Positions 1-10,363 of a stretch of 64,000 nucleotides of DNA are shown here, one piece after another. Position 1 is the first letter of the stretch. Every line of letters starts with the position of its first letter. The translations under genes were made by a program, and so were the position numbers. Below the pieces are notes generated by a model. That model saw only the letters and a list, made by a program, of their open reading frames with translations, was not told the origin of the DNA and searched no databases. The stretch comes from Gammaproteobacteria bacterium (GTDB lineage Bacteria; Pseudomonadota; Gammaproteobacteria; Thiotrichales; Thiotrichaceae): positions 1 through 64,000 of the forward strand of contig JAHJJD010000115.1 in NCBI GenBank assembly GCA_018822845.1, in the 5' to 3' direction.

Positions 1-1
1 C

Positions 2-1522
2 GCGGTGCAGGGTGAAGCGGGTTTCACCAACAACAGCAGTGGCGTACAGGCTGACCGCCGTGAAATCAAGCTGACCCACGAACAGAAAGTCAGCAAGGAT
101 ACCACAGCGAAAGTGGAACTGGCCGACAGCCAATCGCTCAGTAGTGAAGACAGCCGCCGTTCCGCCGAGCTCAGTGCTGTCACCAAGGTGGATGACTGGA
201 AGCTGAAAGCGGGTGTCCGCCGCATCGAACAGTCTGATGGCACCACCACCGAAACGGCCAATACCGTACTGGTGGGGGCGGAGCATCCGCTGGAAATCTT
301 CGGCAGGAAGGGTTCCGTCAAGGCCGAGCATGAGCGTGAAATCGGTGATGCCGCCCGTCAGCGCACCACCCTGGGCGCTGACATGGAGGTGGCCGACAAG
401 ACCAAGGCTTACGTCCGCTTCGAGAATGCCGACCGCCTGGCTGGTGGAACCCTGGCAGGTACCGTGGATACCCAGAACAGCCTGGTGGCCGGGGTCAAGA
501 CGGAGGTGTTGCCTTCCACCGAAATGTATTCCGAGTACCGTATTGAGGGCGACATCAGCGGGCAGGATGTGGTGGCCGCCAATGGCGCGAAAGCCACCCT
601 CAACCTGGATGAAAATCTGGTGGTAACGCCCAGTGTCGAGTTCCTGAGCTATCTGGAAGGCTCGACCAGGGAAAACAGTATTGCTGCTTCGGTCGGCCTG
701 CGTGATACTCGCGACAAGAACTCCAAGAAACTGTTGCGTCTGGAAACCCGCCGCAGCAATAGCGAGAAGTTCTACGGCATCAACGGCACCTATGTCACCC
801 GCGCAGGCGAAGACATGACGCTCATGCTGGGCGACGAGTTACGTTATCAGGATTACAACGACGGGCGTGAAGACAATCTGCAAAACACCCTGACCCTGGC
901 AGCGGCGCAACGCCCCAAGGATGGCGGCCCGTATAACGCCCTGTATGCGTACAAGTGGAAGAAAGATAGCGCGAATGACGAAAATACCCATATCTTCTCC
1001 ACCCACCAGCATTACCGCCTGAGCAATGATACGGATGTATCCGGCCATATCGGTGCCAAACACCAGCGTCTGCTGGAAAATCTGACTACCCGTCAGTCCA
1101 ACACCCTGCTGGCAGCGGCGCATGTGCAAACCGATGTTACCGAACAGCTTGGGGTTGACGCCCACGCCGGGGTTATGGCGACCAGCGGTGATGCGCGGCG
1201 TTACACGGCTGGCGCAGGCGTACATTACAACGTGATGGACAATGTACGGGTCGGGGCTGGTTACAATGTAGCGGGCTTTGATGAGAACGATCTTGATCCG
1301 GAAGGGCAATATACGCAGGGTGCGTATGTCGGCTTGCAGGTCAAGGCCGATGAAGCCATGTTTGACTGGTTGACCGATGAGCAGGACAATGATTGCCCCG
1401 TGCTGACCATGGCGGAACGCGAACAACGCTACAAAGACAATAAACCGCTGCCTGAAGGCTGTGATGACAACAATAATAACAAGGCCACTGACGATGAAAA
1501 AATGGCATCCAAGAAACCTTAA
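2..1522 (+). CDS. Outer-membrane beta-barrel protein, 3' part (5' end outside window)
   Basis: The reading frame is open from the first bases, so the gene begins upstream of the window; the GTG at position 5 is internal. About 506 residues remain. They consist of alternating polar/hydrophobic strands rich in Asp, Asn, Thr and Gly (for example TLGADMEVADKTKAYVRF and AGAGVHYNVMDNVRVGAGYN), the pattern of a large outer-membrane barrel. The barrel is followed by a short charged tail with two Cys and an Asn run, so it does not end in the usual terminal aromatic residue. The stop overlaps the start of the next gene by 29 bases, implying translational coupling with the DUF11 gene. Inference: it anchors or exports the two giant proteins encoded downstream. 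The family was not identified; the barrel call rests on strand pattern only. Confidence 0.6.
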   Translation, partial: AVQGEAGFTNNSSGVQADRREIKLTHEQKVSKDTTAKVELADSQSLSSEDSRRSAELSAVTKVDDWKLKAGVRRIEQSDGTTTETANTVLVGAEHPLEIFGRKGSVKAEHEREIGDAARQRTTLGADMEVADKTKAYVRFENADRLAGGTLAGTVDTQNSLVAGVKTEVLPSTEMYSEYRIEGDISGQDVVAANGAKATLNLDENLVVTPSVEFLSYLEGSTRENSIAASVGLRDTRDKNSKKLLRLETRRSNSEKFYGINGTYVTRAGEDMTLMLGDELRYQDYNDGREDNLQNTLTLAAAQRPKDGGPYNALYAYKWKKDSANDENTHIFSTHQHYRLSNDTDVSGHIGAKHQRLLENLTTRQSNTLLAAAHVQTDVTEQLGVDAHAGVMATSGDARRYTAGAGVHYNVMDNVRVGAGYNVAGFDENDLDPEGQYTQGAYVGLQVKADEAMFDWLTDEQDNDCPVLTMAEREQRYKDNKPLPEGCDDNNNNKATDDEKMASKKP

Positions 1523-4121
1523 CGCCGTACTTGCTACCATCCTGGTGGGAGTACTGTCACCGTCCCTGGGCTGGGCGCTGACGGCTGCCGATACCATGAT
1601 CAAGAATCAGGCCAGTGCGACTTTCAAGGATGAAACCGGCACGGTTTACAGTGTGACTTCCAACATGGTTGAAACACTGGTGCAGCAGGTGGCGGGTCTG
1701 GAACTCAACCAGTCGCAAAGCAAGCTGGCCAGTGCCGGGGGCACTGTCGAGTTCCCACATACCGTCACTAACACGGGTAACGGTGACGACAGTTACAACC
1801 TGTCGGGCAGTAATCTGGGCAGTGATGACTACGACTTCAGCAATGTCATTTTCTATGCGGACGCCAATCAGGACGGTCAGGCAGACGACCTTGCCAGCCC
1901 GATTACCCAAACACCGGTATTGAAGGCGGGCGAAAGTTTTTCCTTCGTCAGCATCGCCAGTGTGCCCGCTAGTGTCAGCAGCGGCAATACGGGGCAATAC
2001 AGCCTGACGGGGGGCAGTGTCCATACGCCTGCGGCCACCGTCAGCAATACCGATACGGCCAATATTACCGATCAGGCAATCGTGGATGTCACCAAAGCGC
2101 TCAGTGCAGCAGCGGGTAAGGCGGGTAGCGGCAACTACACTGTTACCCTGCGCTACCACAACCGCAGTCAGGTATCCGCCGCCAATGTTGCCATTCTGGA
2201 TGCATTACCGGCGGGGATGGAATATGTACCCGGCAGCGCCCGCTGGAGCGAAAGTGGCGTAACCATCCTGACGGATGTGGATCCGACGGACATGCAGGGT
2301 AGTGTGCAAACCATCCGTTACTGCGCGTATGACAGCAGTTGTAGCGGCATTGCCGAAGCGCAGCAGGATGTGGACAGCGACACCACCAATCAGGTGACGG
2401 CAGTTATCAGCGAGGTTGCGCCGGATTCCCGTGGGGAAGTGCGTTTCGAAGTGCGTATCGCCAATGGTCAGCTACCTGCCGTGCTGGTCAATACGGCAGA
2501 ATACGAATACTACGATGGTGCGGCGACGACAGACCGTTTCCCGACCAACTCCGTGCGCTTTGATGTGACCCAGGTGGCGGGCGTCATCACCAATGGCAGC
2601 AATGCCAGCAATGTGAATGGCACAAACGAGCCGATTGAAGCGGGCGGTATTTTGCAGAATGGCGCGGCTGTTTTCCACGATTTCGTCTGGAATACGGGCA
2701 ACGGGCCAGACAGTTTCGACCTGACCCTGACCGGTAGCTCGTTCCCTGCCGGAACCGTGTTCCAGCTTTATCATACGGATGGCTACACGCCAATGCTGGA
2801 CAACAACGGTAACAGTATTCCAGATACCGGTACCCGTGCTGCTGGTTCCGTTTACGAAGTCGTGCTGAAAGCCATTCTACCGCCGGGAGCCAGTGGTGGA
2901 GACTACAGCGTCACCCTGGTGGCGACTTCATTCAGGAATGCTGGAAAATCCGATCCGGCCATCAACCACCTGACCAGCATTACTGCCAATGGCGTGGATT
3001 TAACCAACAATGCGGCACTGGGGAATGCAGGTGTTGCTGGGGCAGGGGCGGGGCCTGAGGCGAATGCGGTGACGACCAATATTGTCATGCCTGGCGCTAC
3101 CACCCGTTTTACCCTGTATGTAAACAATACCAGTGCCAGTGCGGACAACTTTGACCTGAGCGCCAGCACTGACAGCAGTTTTGCCACCATCGCCGTGCCT
3201 GCTGGCTGGAAGGTGACTTTCATGGATGATGCAGGCAATGCGATTGCCAATACAGGCATCATGGCGGCGAACAGTGCCAAACTGGTGTACGCGGATGTCC
3301 GTGCACCCGCCGATGCAGGTGTGGGGCTGGCTTCCCTGTATTTCCGGGTGATTTCCCCGGTCACAGGCGCAACCGATATCAAGCATGACGCCATAACGGT
3401 TGGTGAAGTCGGCGATGTGGTGCTTTCCCCCGATAACCAGGGGCAGCTGTTGCCGGGTGGTGTCATTGTCTATTCCCACTGGTTGGTGAACCAGGGAAAT
3501 ATTGATCAGGACAACGTCACTTTCAGCTTTAACGATGGCAGCGATGGCTGGCAGTCGCTCCTGTATGCGGATACGGATGGTAATGGTGTGTTAAGCGGTG
3601 GCGATGCAAGATTATCCGCCATTGCCAACCTCGCCGTGGGGGAAAGCAGGCTCATTTTCGCCAAGGTTCATGCGGCGGCTACCCTGCCGATGGGGGCGAT
3701 CAATGTAACCACCATTACGGCCAGCTGGAATGGCGGGGCGGATAGCAACAGCGCGACCGACACCACCATGACTAACCGTTCTGACATTTCCATCCGCAAG
3801 GAGCAGGCTCCGGATGCCAATTGTAACGGCAGCCCTGATGCTGCATTCAGTTACAGCCATTTTGCCGCCGGGCCGGGGGAATGCATTATCTACCGTCTGA
3901 CTGCTGTCAACACAGGCGCGGAAACGATGCATAACGTGCGGATTCAGGATAAAACACCTGCATACACCTCGTTCATTACAGCGGGTGGTTTGCCCAGCCT
4001 GAGCCAGGGAGGTCTGGCTGCGCCGATCAGCAATGGTTCCCGAGGGGAAATCATCGGGGCGATGGGGTCGCTTGATCCGGGTTATAGCGCCACGCTGACT
4101 TTCGGTATTGAGATTGAATAA
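1494..4121 (+). CDS. Exported DUF11-type repeat protein
   Basis: The start at ATG 1494 gives a clean Sec signal peptide (MKKWHPRNLNAVLATILVGV, cleaved near SLGWA-LT). The frame is also open upstream to 1461, but that stretch lies inside the previous gene and is not signal-like. The 875-residue product is a string of Ig-like DUF11 modules, with repeated phrases such as TVTNTGNGDDSYNLSGS, VTLRYHNRSQVSAANVAILDALPAGMEYVPGSA and YRLTAVNTGAETMHNVRIQDKTPAYTSF. It ends directly in a DUF11 module without LPXTG, a T9SS tail or a membrane anchor. DUF11 proteins are generally extracellular and structural. The gene overlaps the barrel gene upstream and is 23 bases from the GEVED gene downstream, so the three probably form one operon and one surface assembly (inference). 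Confidence 0.75.
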   Translation: MKKWHPRNLNAVLATILVGVLSPSLGWALTAADTMIKNQASATFKDETGTVYSVTSNMVETLVQQVAGLELNQSQSKLASAGGTVEFPHTVTNTGNGDDSYNLSGSNLGSDDYDFSNVIFYADANQDGQADDLASPITQTPVLKAGESFSFVSIASVPASVSSGNTGQYSLTGGSVHTPAATVSNTDTANITDQAIVDVTKALSAAAGKAGSGNYTVTLRYHNRSQVSAANVAILDALPAGMEYVPGSARWSESGVTILTDVDPTDMQGSVQTIRYCAYDSSCSGIAEAQQDVDSDTTNQVTAVISEVAPDSRGEVRFEVRIANGQLPAVLVNTAEYEYYDGAATTDRFPTNSVRFDVTQVAGVITNGSNASNVNGTNEPIEAGGILQNGAAVFHDFVWNTGNGPDSFDLTLTGSSFPAGTVFQLYHTDGYTPMLDNNGNSIPDTGTRAAGSVYEVVLKAILPPGASGGDYSVTLVATSFRNAGKSDPAINHLTSITANGVDLTNNAALGNAGVAGAGAGPEANAVTTNIVMPGATTRFTLYVNNTSASADNFDLSASTDSSFATIAVPAGWKVTFMDDAGNAIANTGIMAANSAKLVYADVRAPADAGVGLASLYFRVISPVTGATDIKHDAITVGEVGDVVLSPDNQGQLLPGGVIVYSHWLVNQGNIDQDNVTFSFNDGSDGWQSLLYADTDGNGVLSGGDARLSAIANLAVGESRLIFAKVHAAATLPMGAINVTTITASWNGGADSNSATDTTMTNRSDISIRKEQAPDANCNGSPDAAFSYSHFAAGPGECIIYRLTAVNTGAETMHNVRIQDKTPAYTSFITAGGLPSLSQGGLAAPISNGSRGEIIGAMGSLDPGYSATLTFGIEIE

Positions 4122-4144
4122 AAATTAGCTGAAAACTATAAACA

Positions 4145-7100
4145 ATGAAAAATATTATAAATATAATTGGTTTTCTGGTGCTGTTGTTAATATCAGCTTC
4201 CAGCCTGGCGGAAGGTACAAAACAATGGTCTCTTTCAAGTACGGATTACACCTTTCTTAAGGTAAACCCTACGGGAACTTACGCTTTCGCTGGCTACGGC
4301 GTTGCTGCAAATAAACGTTTGCATATACACATTGCCAATCCGGGTTCCGAGAAGGTTTATATTGGTTTATCCCGTATGGTTAACGAGCCAGCCAATACCG
4401 ATATAACCACCAGCTATAACTTTCAGATTCGTTCCCCTTCTGGCGCTATCGTGCATGGCCCTTATGCTGTTTCTTCCCCCAATATAACCAGCCATGCAAT
4501 GGCGGCAGCTGGTCCTGCGGCCCTTGTGGCTGGTGGTTACCCTACGACTGCTGCGATGTGGACATTTACCCCTTCCGTGGCAGGGGATTACTATATTGAA
4601 TTTGATACAGCTGGCAGCATTCGCTGGTTTGACATTACTGTTGCAGATACTACCCTCTCTTCTCCCATAAACGGGCGTGTTTGGTCACAAGCGTGGGCGG
4701 TGCGTGCTGATAATGGTTATACCAGCACCGCTAATGCCTTTGATACCCCTTTCAATGGCAAGTTAATAGCCTACGATGGCCAATATGCAACGCTTATCAA
4801 TTTCGAAAACTCAGGTCTTCGCCCCCTGGAAGGACAGTTTTCTTTTAACAGTACGGGGCCCGGTAATACAGGCAACAAAGCGAATGACCGTAAATCTGTT
4901 GTAAATCAAAATTCAACCAATCCTCTTTATAAAATATTTTTAAATCAACCTGATCCAGACGTTTATCCCCTGGATATACCGGGTGAATTGCAAAACCTTC
5001 CGCTTACTGTTGATAACCCTAATAATCCAGAAATCAAGCTAAATGTTACCCAGCCTGGGAAAGTTGAGCTGTTGCTTGATTTTGGTGGCGGGACTAATGA
5101 CAGGCGTCTGTTTGCTGATGTCGTCGCTGGAGTCAACAAGATTCCCTGGGACGGTCAAACGGGTACTGGAAACCCTGTTCACGTATCTGACTACCCCATC
5201 CCGGTAAATATTGCATACACTCAAGGGGAAACGCATTTCACAGCTTATGACGTGGAAGGGCTGGATAATGGTTTTCAGGTCTATACACAAACATCAATGG
5301 GTACAACCGGTCCCAATCTGCTGTTTTGGGACGATTCCAATATTGCCTATGCCCCAGGATCGGCAGACCCACAGGTTAACGTTGATACAGGATCTCTTGT
5401 CAGACGACGGTGGACAAATACCAGTTACGGGGATCTGAACACCATTAATACCTGGTGGTACGCTTATCGGACTGCTCAGACCTCCACGGTTATGGCACCC
5501 GGTGATTATGGAGATGCGCCTGACAGTTATGGTGATGCTTTCCACTCAAACCCGGCATCTACCAGTGTATTTTTAGGCAATATACGGCCTGATGAAGAAA
5601 CAACATCATTGAATGCCGCTAACGGAGGAGTGGATGGAACAGGCGATGACTCAAGCCAAACGGCTAATGATGAAGATAGCATAACGGCTTTCCCCTCATT
5701 GAAGGTTGGTTCTACCGGTTACAGCTTGGACAATATTCCCCTAAGCAATACTTCGGGCGGTGCTGCTACCTTGTACGGCTGGGTGGACTTTAACCAAAAC
5801 GGACAGTTTGATGGTAATGAAGTGGCTACAGCCAGCGTCCCTGCTGGTGCTGTCAGCGCCACGCTGAACTGGACGGGATTGAGTGGGGTAACGGCTGGGG
5901 CCAGCTATGTGCGTTTGAGGTTGACTACTCAGGCTCTTACCAATACGAACAGCGCTACCCCTGCAAGTATTGATACCCGGTCTTATGGCGCGGCCAATGA
6001 TGGTGAGGTGGAAGATTACGCGCTGACCATCACCGCACTGGATTATGGCGATGCACCCAGCAATATGAGCAGTATTGATGCCAGTTTAGGTGCAGTCTAC
6101 GGTGATGCCTGGCACAGCATGACAGGTAATGTCATGTTGGGTAGCAGCATTGACGGTGAAAGTGCTTCCCAATCTGCCGGTTTGCTTGCCAATGGCGATG
6201 GGGGTGATGACGATGGCGTAGCATTCCCTCTCATTGACACAACACCTGTATTACGTGCAGGTGAGGGTAATACACTCACTATCACAGCAGGCTCGGCTGG
6301 CTACCTGAATGCATGGATTGACTGGAATCAGGATGGTGACTGGAGTGATGTCGGGGAACAGGTTGCAACCAATACCCAGTTGAATGCAGGTGCAAATACG
6401 CTGAGTCTTACACCCGCATTGACTGCGCCACACGGAGCGACTTATGCACGTTTCCGCTTTACCAGTGCTTCTGTTGCCACCCCAACGCCTACCGGTGCTG
6501 CGGTAGACGGTGAGGTGGAGGATTACCGGGTCAGTATTGTTTTGCCCAAACCGGTTGCAGCCTGTTTTGGTATTGGCAACAGTGGGTTTGAGGAACCAGC
6601 TCTAGCTACCAGTATGGATTTCCCGCCGGAAGACACGGTTCCGTATTGGGGCACCATTGCGGTTGATCCCGCATCCGGTAGTAACTTCAGTGCACGCAAT
6701 GCCATTGAGATCTGGACAAGTGGTTTCAATGGTGTGCCTGCCTTCCAGGGGCAACAATTTGCTGAACTCAATGCCCATGTAGCCGGAATGCTGTATCAGG
6801 ATATTGAAACCGACCCCGGTACAGTCCTGCACTGGAGTTTTGCCCATCGTGGTCGCCAGACCAATGAAACCCTGAACCTGCTGGTCGGCTCCCCAGGGGC
6901 AGAAATCCTGCAACGTAGTGTCACCACCGGTACCGCAGGCTGGCTTGTCTATTCCGGTACGTATACGGTTCCTGCCGGACAGAAAATCACCCGCTTTGGC
7001 TTCCAGGCGGCCAATGGTGGCAGTCTGGGGAACTTCCTTGATGCCATCAGCTTCAGTGCGGAATGTCCCGACTGGTCGGATGCCCCTGCCAGTTATGCTG

Positions 7101-10100
7101 ATGTCTCCCATCAAAAAGTAGCAGGTATCCAGTTGGGGGCAAGTGTCACCAACGACCCAGGCCCTTATCAAAGTGCCAATGCGGATGGTGATGTCAGTGA
7201 TGATGGTGTAAGTATTCCCACCCTGGCTCAAGGTCAAACAGCAACCATTACTGCCACTGTCAGCGGTGCTGGTGGCTACCTGCAAGGCTGGGTCGACTGG
7301 AACGGTAATGGCAACTTCAATGATAGCGGGGAACAGGTTGCCCTGAATCTTCAGGATAATGGCGCGGGAGATAGCAATGCTGCGGCAGGTACCATTGCCT
7401 TCACGCTGAATGTTCCTGCCAATGCTGCTACCAGCCAGACATTCGCCCGCTTCCGCTGGTCTACCACCAACAACCTGAATGGCACGGCAGCCGCAAATGA
7501 CGGGGAGGTCGAGGATTATGCGCTCACTATCCTGGCCAAAGGTATCATCAGCGGTACGGTTTTCCGTGATGACGACCAGTCCAACGTTAAGGATGGCGCT
7601 GAAACTGGTATCGACCTGATCACTGTCCAGTTGTATAACGATAATGGCACACCAACCGATGTCAGCGACGATACGCTGGCCGCAACGACACAAACCAGTG
7701 GTGGCGGAACCTACAGCTTCCCTGACCTTGATCCCGGCAGCTATCTGCTGCGCGTGGATACTGCCGACGCTGATTTGCCAGCCGGGGCGCTGATTGGTAC
7801 AACCCATCCGCAAACAGGTATTACGGTTACTGCCGGGAACACGACCACAGTAAATTTCGGCTTCGACATCTTCACTTGCGTTCCCGGCGGCGGTACGGCG
7901 GATGGTGCAGTGACTGCCTACATCAGCAAGGAAGTGGAGGGGGGTAGTGTTGCTGCCCGTAGCGAGGCCGATACGCTGGATGATGCCTGGCGCTCAGCCG
8001 CAGGCTTGCCCACCAGCGGCACACAGCTACCATGGCTGGGAACTGCCAGCGCCACCATGGGTTCCAGTGCCCCGGCACTCTTCAAGACCTACGGGGTTGC
8101 GGTGGATGTCGCCAGTGTAAACATCCAGCCGTCTTCCCCCTGCCTTGGCAGCGCATCCAGTGCCAGCACTTACCTGGGTACCGGCAGCACTTTGCAGGCT
8201 TCTGCCCCGCGTCCTGCCAGCCTGTACAATAGCGCCGCCCAACCGGCCTTCTGGTACGATGCAGGCGGTGACAGCCAATCACCCAATGCGGTGCGTTTCA
8301 CCTTCGCCGAACCGGTCAAAAGCTTTGGTGCCTGGTTTGGCGATCTGGAAACCCGCAGCGATGGCAATGCCCGCCCCGCCTGGTTACGTTTGCTGGATAG
8401 CAGCGGCAACCAAATCGGGCAGGACATTTCCATCGAGCCTGGCGACATTTCCAGTGGAGCGGGTGCAACCGCAGTTGACCAGAATCTGTGTGGCAGTACA
8501 GCTCCAGGTACAGATAGCGCATGTGGCAACACCTCTACCCGCTGGGTCGGTTTTGTCGATAGCACTGCTTCCGCCCGTATCAAGCATGTGCTGGTTATCG
8601 TCGGCGATGATGATTTTGGTGATGATGCAGGCACGGAACTGATCAGTTTCATCGGTATGGACATCGTGCAGGAAGACTACGGCGATGCGCCCGGCAGCTA
8701 CGGCGACGCCATTCATTGGCTGTCATTGATGCCCAAACTCTATCTGGGCAGTGCCTCGCCAGACAAGGAGGATCAGAGCCAGAATGCAGCCCATGGCGGC
8801 GCAGACGGCAGCGGCGATGACGCTGATGGAAGCGACGACGAAGATGGTGTCGCCAACTTTCCGGTGCTGGCCAATGGCGACAAGGATTACAGCCTCAACG
8901 TCACTGTCAACAACACCAGTGGCAGTACTGCCCAACTGGTTGGCTGGATTGACTTCAACCATAACGGCGTATTCGACAGCACTGAAGCCGCCACGGTTGC
9001 CGTTCCCACTGGCGCAAACAACAGGATTACGGCACTGACCTGGAATAACCTGCCGGGCGACACCCAGCCAGGCAGCAGTTACCTGCGCCTGCGTCTGACC
9101 ACTGATAGCAGCATTGCCGCCGGTATGGCCAGCACCAGTCTGCCAACTGGCACTGCCGAAGACGGCGAGGTGGAAGATTACGCCATCACCATCGGCGACA
9201 GCGGCTATACGGTTTCCGGCACGGTCTACAACGATGCCAACGTCAACGGCAGTAATGACGCGGAAGACGGCATCAAGGATGTCACCGTCGTGCTCTATGA
9301 CACGGCTGGCAATACCTGCCGCAGCAGCAAAACCGGCGCGGATGGCAGCTACAGCTTCAGCGGCGTGCAACCGGCAGTGGCGGACAACTACGTGTTGTAC
9401 GAAGCGGCAGATGAAAGCCATGAAGCACCGGAAATCTGCCCACCTGTGGCCAGTGACCCGAACGGCTATGCTTCCAGCACAGCCAACAGCCAGACCATTA
9501 CAGTATCAACTGCCAATGTCAGCGGTGTGGATTTCGGTGATGTAAAGGTTCCGACCTTTATGCTGGAAAACTCGCAGGTAATCCTGCCGAATACGACGGT
9601 TGCTTACCCACACATGTTCCGCTCTGCGGCAGACGGGGCGGTGACCTTCACCCTGACGGAAAGCGCTGATCCTTCCAGCATCGAATGGGGAACCAGTCTG
9701 TACCTGGACAATAACTGCGATGCTGCGCTGGATGCGGGTGATGCCGCCATCACTGGCAGCATTACGGTCAATGCTGGCGATAAACTGTGCATCCTTACCA
9801 AGGTACTGGCTCCCGCCAATGCCACCGCCGGTGCGCAACACTCACTGGATGTGACCAGCAGCTTCGTCTACGGTGATGGGTCTGTCATTACGCTAGCAGC
9901 GGAACAAACCCGCACTGACATTACCAGCACATCCTCCGGTACCTCATCCGACCCGGTCGGCGGCGAAGGCAAGCTGTCGCTGGTCAAATCGGTGTGGAAT
10001 GCTAGCCGGGGAACGGCTGTCGGTGACAACGATGGCTCCGTAGCCCTGCCGGGTGAAACCTTGCGTTACACCATCCAATACGAAAACATCGGCAACGGTG

Positions 10101-10300
10101 AACTGGATGAACTGGTGGTACATGATAGCGTCCCGGCCTTCACCCAACTGGGCGGAGCAGGTCAGGCATGTGGCGCAACACCACCGGAACTGAGTGCCTG
10201 TACCCCGGCTAGCAATGGTGAATCGCTGGACTGGTCTTTCACCGGCAAGCTGCAAGCAGGCTCCAGCGGTGATGTCTACTACGAAGTGGTGGTGGAATAA
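4145..10300 (+). CDS. Giant GEVED / SdrD-B / DUF11 surface protein
   Basis: This 2051-residue protein has a Sec signal peptide (MKNIINIIGFLVLLLISASSLA). An unassigned N-terminal region runs to about residue 450. Four GEVED-type modules follow; each opens with DYGDAP, DWSDAP or a variant (about residues 455, 633, 976, 1512) and closes with DGEVEDY (about 620, 788, 1119, 1675). Two SdrD B-like repeats (ISGTVFRDDDQSN near 1133, VSGTVYNDANVNGS near 1689) and a C-terminal DUF11 module (LSLVKSVWNASRG onward, from about 1943) complete it. The Asp/Asn-rich motifs suggest calcium binding. There is no sortase, T9SS or autotransporter signal, so the anchor must come from elsewhere, possibly the barrel protein two genes upstream. 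The first 1.5 kb is visibly more AT-rich than the rest, so the N-terminal part may have a separate origin. The likely role is adhesion or sheath/matrix structure (inference). Confidence 0.8.
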   Translation: MKNIINIIGFLVLLLISASSLAEGTKQWSLSSTDYTFLKVNPTGTYAFAGYGVAANKRLHIHIANPGSEKVYIGLSRMVNEPANTDITTSYNFQIRSPSGAIVHGPYAVSSPNITSHAMAAAGPAALVAGGYPTTAAMWTFTPSVAGDYYIEFDTAGSIRWFDITVADTTLSSPINGRVWSQAWAVRADNGYTSTANAFDTPFNGKLIAYDGQYATLINFENSGLRPLEGQFSFNSTGPGNTGNKANDRKSVVNQNSTNPLYKIFLNQPDPDVYPLDIPGELQNLPLTVDNPNNPEIKLNVTQPGKVELLLDFGGGTNDRRLFADVVAGVNKIPWDGQTGTGNPVHVSDYPIPVNIAYTQGETHFTAYDVEGLDNGFQVYTQTSMGTTGPNLLFWDDSNIAYAPGSADPQVNVDTGSLVRRRWTNTSYGDLNTINTWWYAYRTAQTSTVMAPGDYGDAPDSYGDAFHSNPASTSVFLGNIRPDEETTSLNAANGGVDGTGDDSSQTANDEDSITAFPSLKVGSTGYSLDNIPLSNTSGGAATLYGWVDFNQNGQFDGNEVATASVPAGAVSATLNWTGLSGVTAGASYVRLRLTTQALTNTNSATPASIDTRSYGAANDGEVEDYALTITALDYGDAPSNMSSIDASLGAVYGDAWHSMTGNVMLGSSIDGESASQSAGLLANGDGGDDDGVAFPLIDTTPVLRAGEGNTLTITAGSAGYLNAWIDWNQDGDWSDVGEQVATNTQLNAGANTLSLTPALTAPHGATYARFRFTSASVATPTPTGAAVDGEVEDYRVSIVLPKPVAACFGIGNSGFEEPALATSMDFPPEDTVPYWGTIAVDPASGSNFSARNAIEIWTSGFNGVPAFQGQQFAELNAHVAGMLYQDIETDPGTVLHWSFAHRGRQTNETLNLLVGSPGAEILQRSVTTGTAGWLVYSGTYTVPAGQKITRFGFQAANGGSLGNFLDAISFSAECPDWSDAPASYADVSHQKVAGIQLGASVTNDPGPYQSANADGDVSDDGVSIPTLAQGQTATITATVSGAGGYLQGWVDWNGNGNFNDSGEQVALNLQDNGAGDSNAAAGTIAFTLNVPANAATSQTFARFRWSTTNNLNGTAAANDGEVEDYALTILAKGIISGTVFRDDDQSNVKDGAETGIDLITVQLYNDNGTPTDVSDDTLAATTQTSGGGTYSFPDLDPGSYLLRVDTADADLPAGALIGTTHPQTGITVTAGNTTTVNFGFDIFTCVPGGGTADGAVTAYISKEVEGGSVAARSEADTLDDAWRSAAGLPTSGTQLPWLGTASATMGSSAPALFKTYGVAVDVASVNIQPSSPCLGSASSASTYLGTGSTLQASAPRPASLYNSAAQPAFWYDAGGDSQSPNAVRFTFAEPVKSFGAWFGDLETRSDGNARPAWLRLLDSSGNQIGQDISIEPGDISSGAGATAVDQNLCGSTAPGTDSACGNTSTRWVGFVDSTASARIKHVLVIVGDDDFGDDAGTELISFIGMDIVQEDYGDAPGSYGDAIHWLSLMPKLYLGSASPDKEDQSQNAAHGGADGSGDDADGSDDEDGVANFPVLANGDKDYSLNVTVNNTSGSTAQLVGWIDFNHNGVFDSTEAATVAVPTGANNRITALTWNNLPGDTQPGSSYLRLRLTTDSSIAAGMASTSLPTGTAEDGEVEDYAITIGDSGYTVSGTVYNDANVNGSNDAEDGIKDVTVVLYDTAGNTCRSSKTGADGSYSFSGVQPAVADNYVLYEAADESHEAPEICPPVASDPNGYASSTANSQTITVSTANVSGVDFGDVKVPTFMLENSQVILPNTTVAYPHMFRSAADGAVTFTLTESADPSSIEWGTSLYLDNNCDAALDAGDAAITGSITVNAGDKLCILTKVLAPANATAGAQHSLDVTSSFVYGDGSVITLAAEQTRTDITSTSSGTSSDPVGGEGKLSLVKSVWNASRGTAVGDNDGSVALPGETLRYTIQYENIGNGELDELVVHDSVPAFTQLGGAGQACGATPPELSACTPASNGESLDWSFTGKLQAGSSGDVYYEVVVE

Positions 10301-10320
10301 GCGGAAGAAAAGGGGATGAA

Positions 10321-10362
10321 CCCTCTCCCTCTCCCTCTCCCTCTCCCTCTCCCTCTCCCTCT
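10321..10362. repeat. CCCTCT hexamer array, 7 copies
   Basis: Seven perfect tandem copies of CCCTCT lie 20 bases past the stop of the GEVED gene, between it and the convergent FKBP gene. The sequence AGGGAGAGGG at 10395-10404 is the exact complement of CCCTCTCCCT in the array, so the array can fold onto it around the palindrome at 10364-10388. The nested hairpin could serve as a transcription stop for both converging genes. Arrays of this kind can change copy number by slippage, but this one is non-coding. Confidence 0.9.
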
Positions 10363-10363
10363 C

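Noticed and set aside
839-1603. 254-codon minus-strand frame across the barrel and DUF11 gene junction
   Set aside because: It spans two well-supported plus-strand genes and has no domain or start signal.
6602-7813. 403-codon minus-strand frame inside the GEVED gene
   Set aside because: It mirrors the repeat-coding sequence; the plus strand carries the DGEVEDY and DWSDAP motifs.
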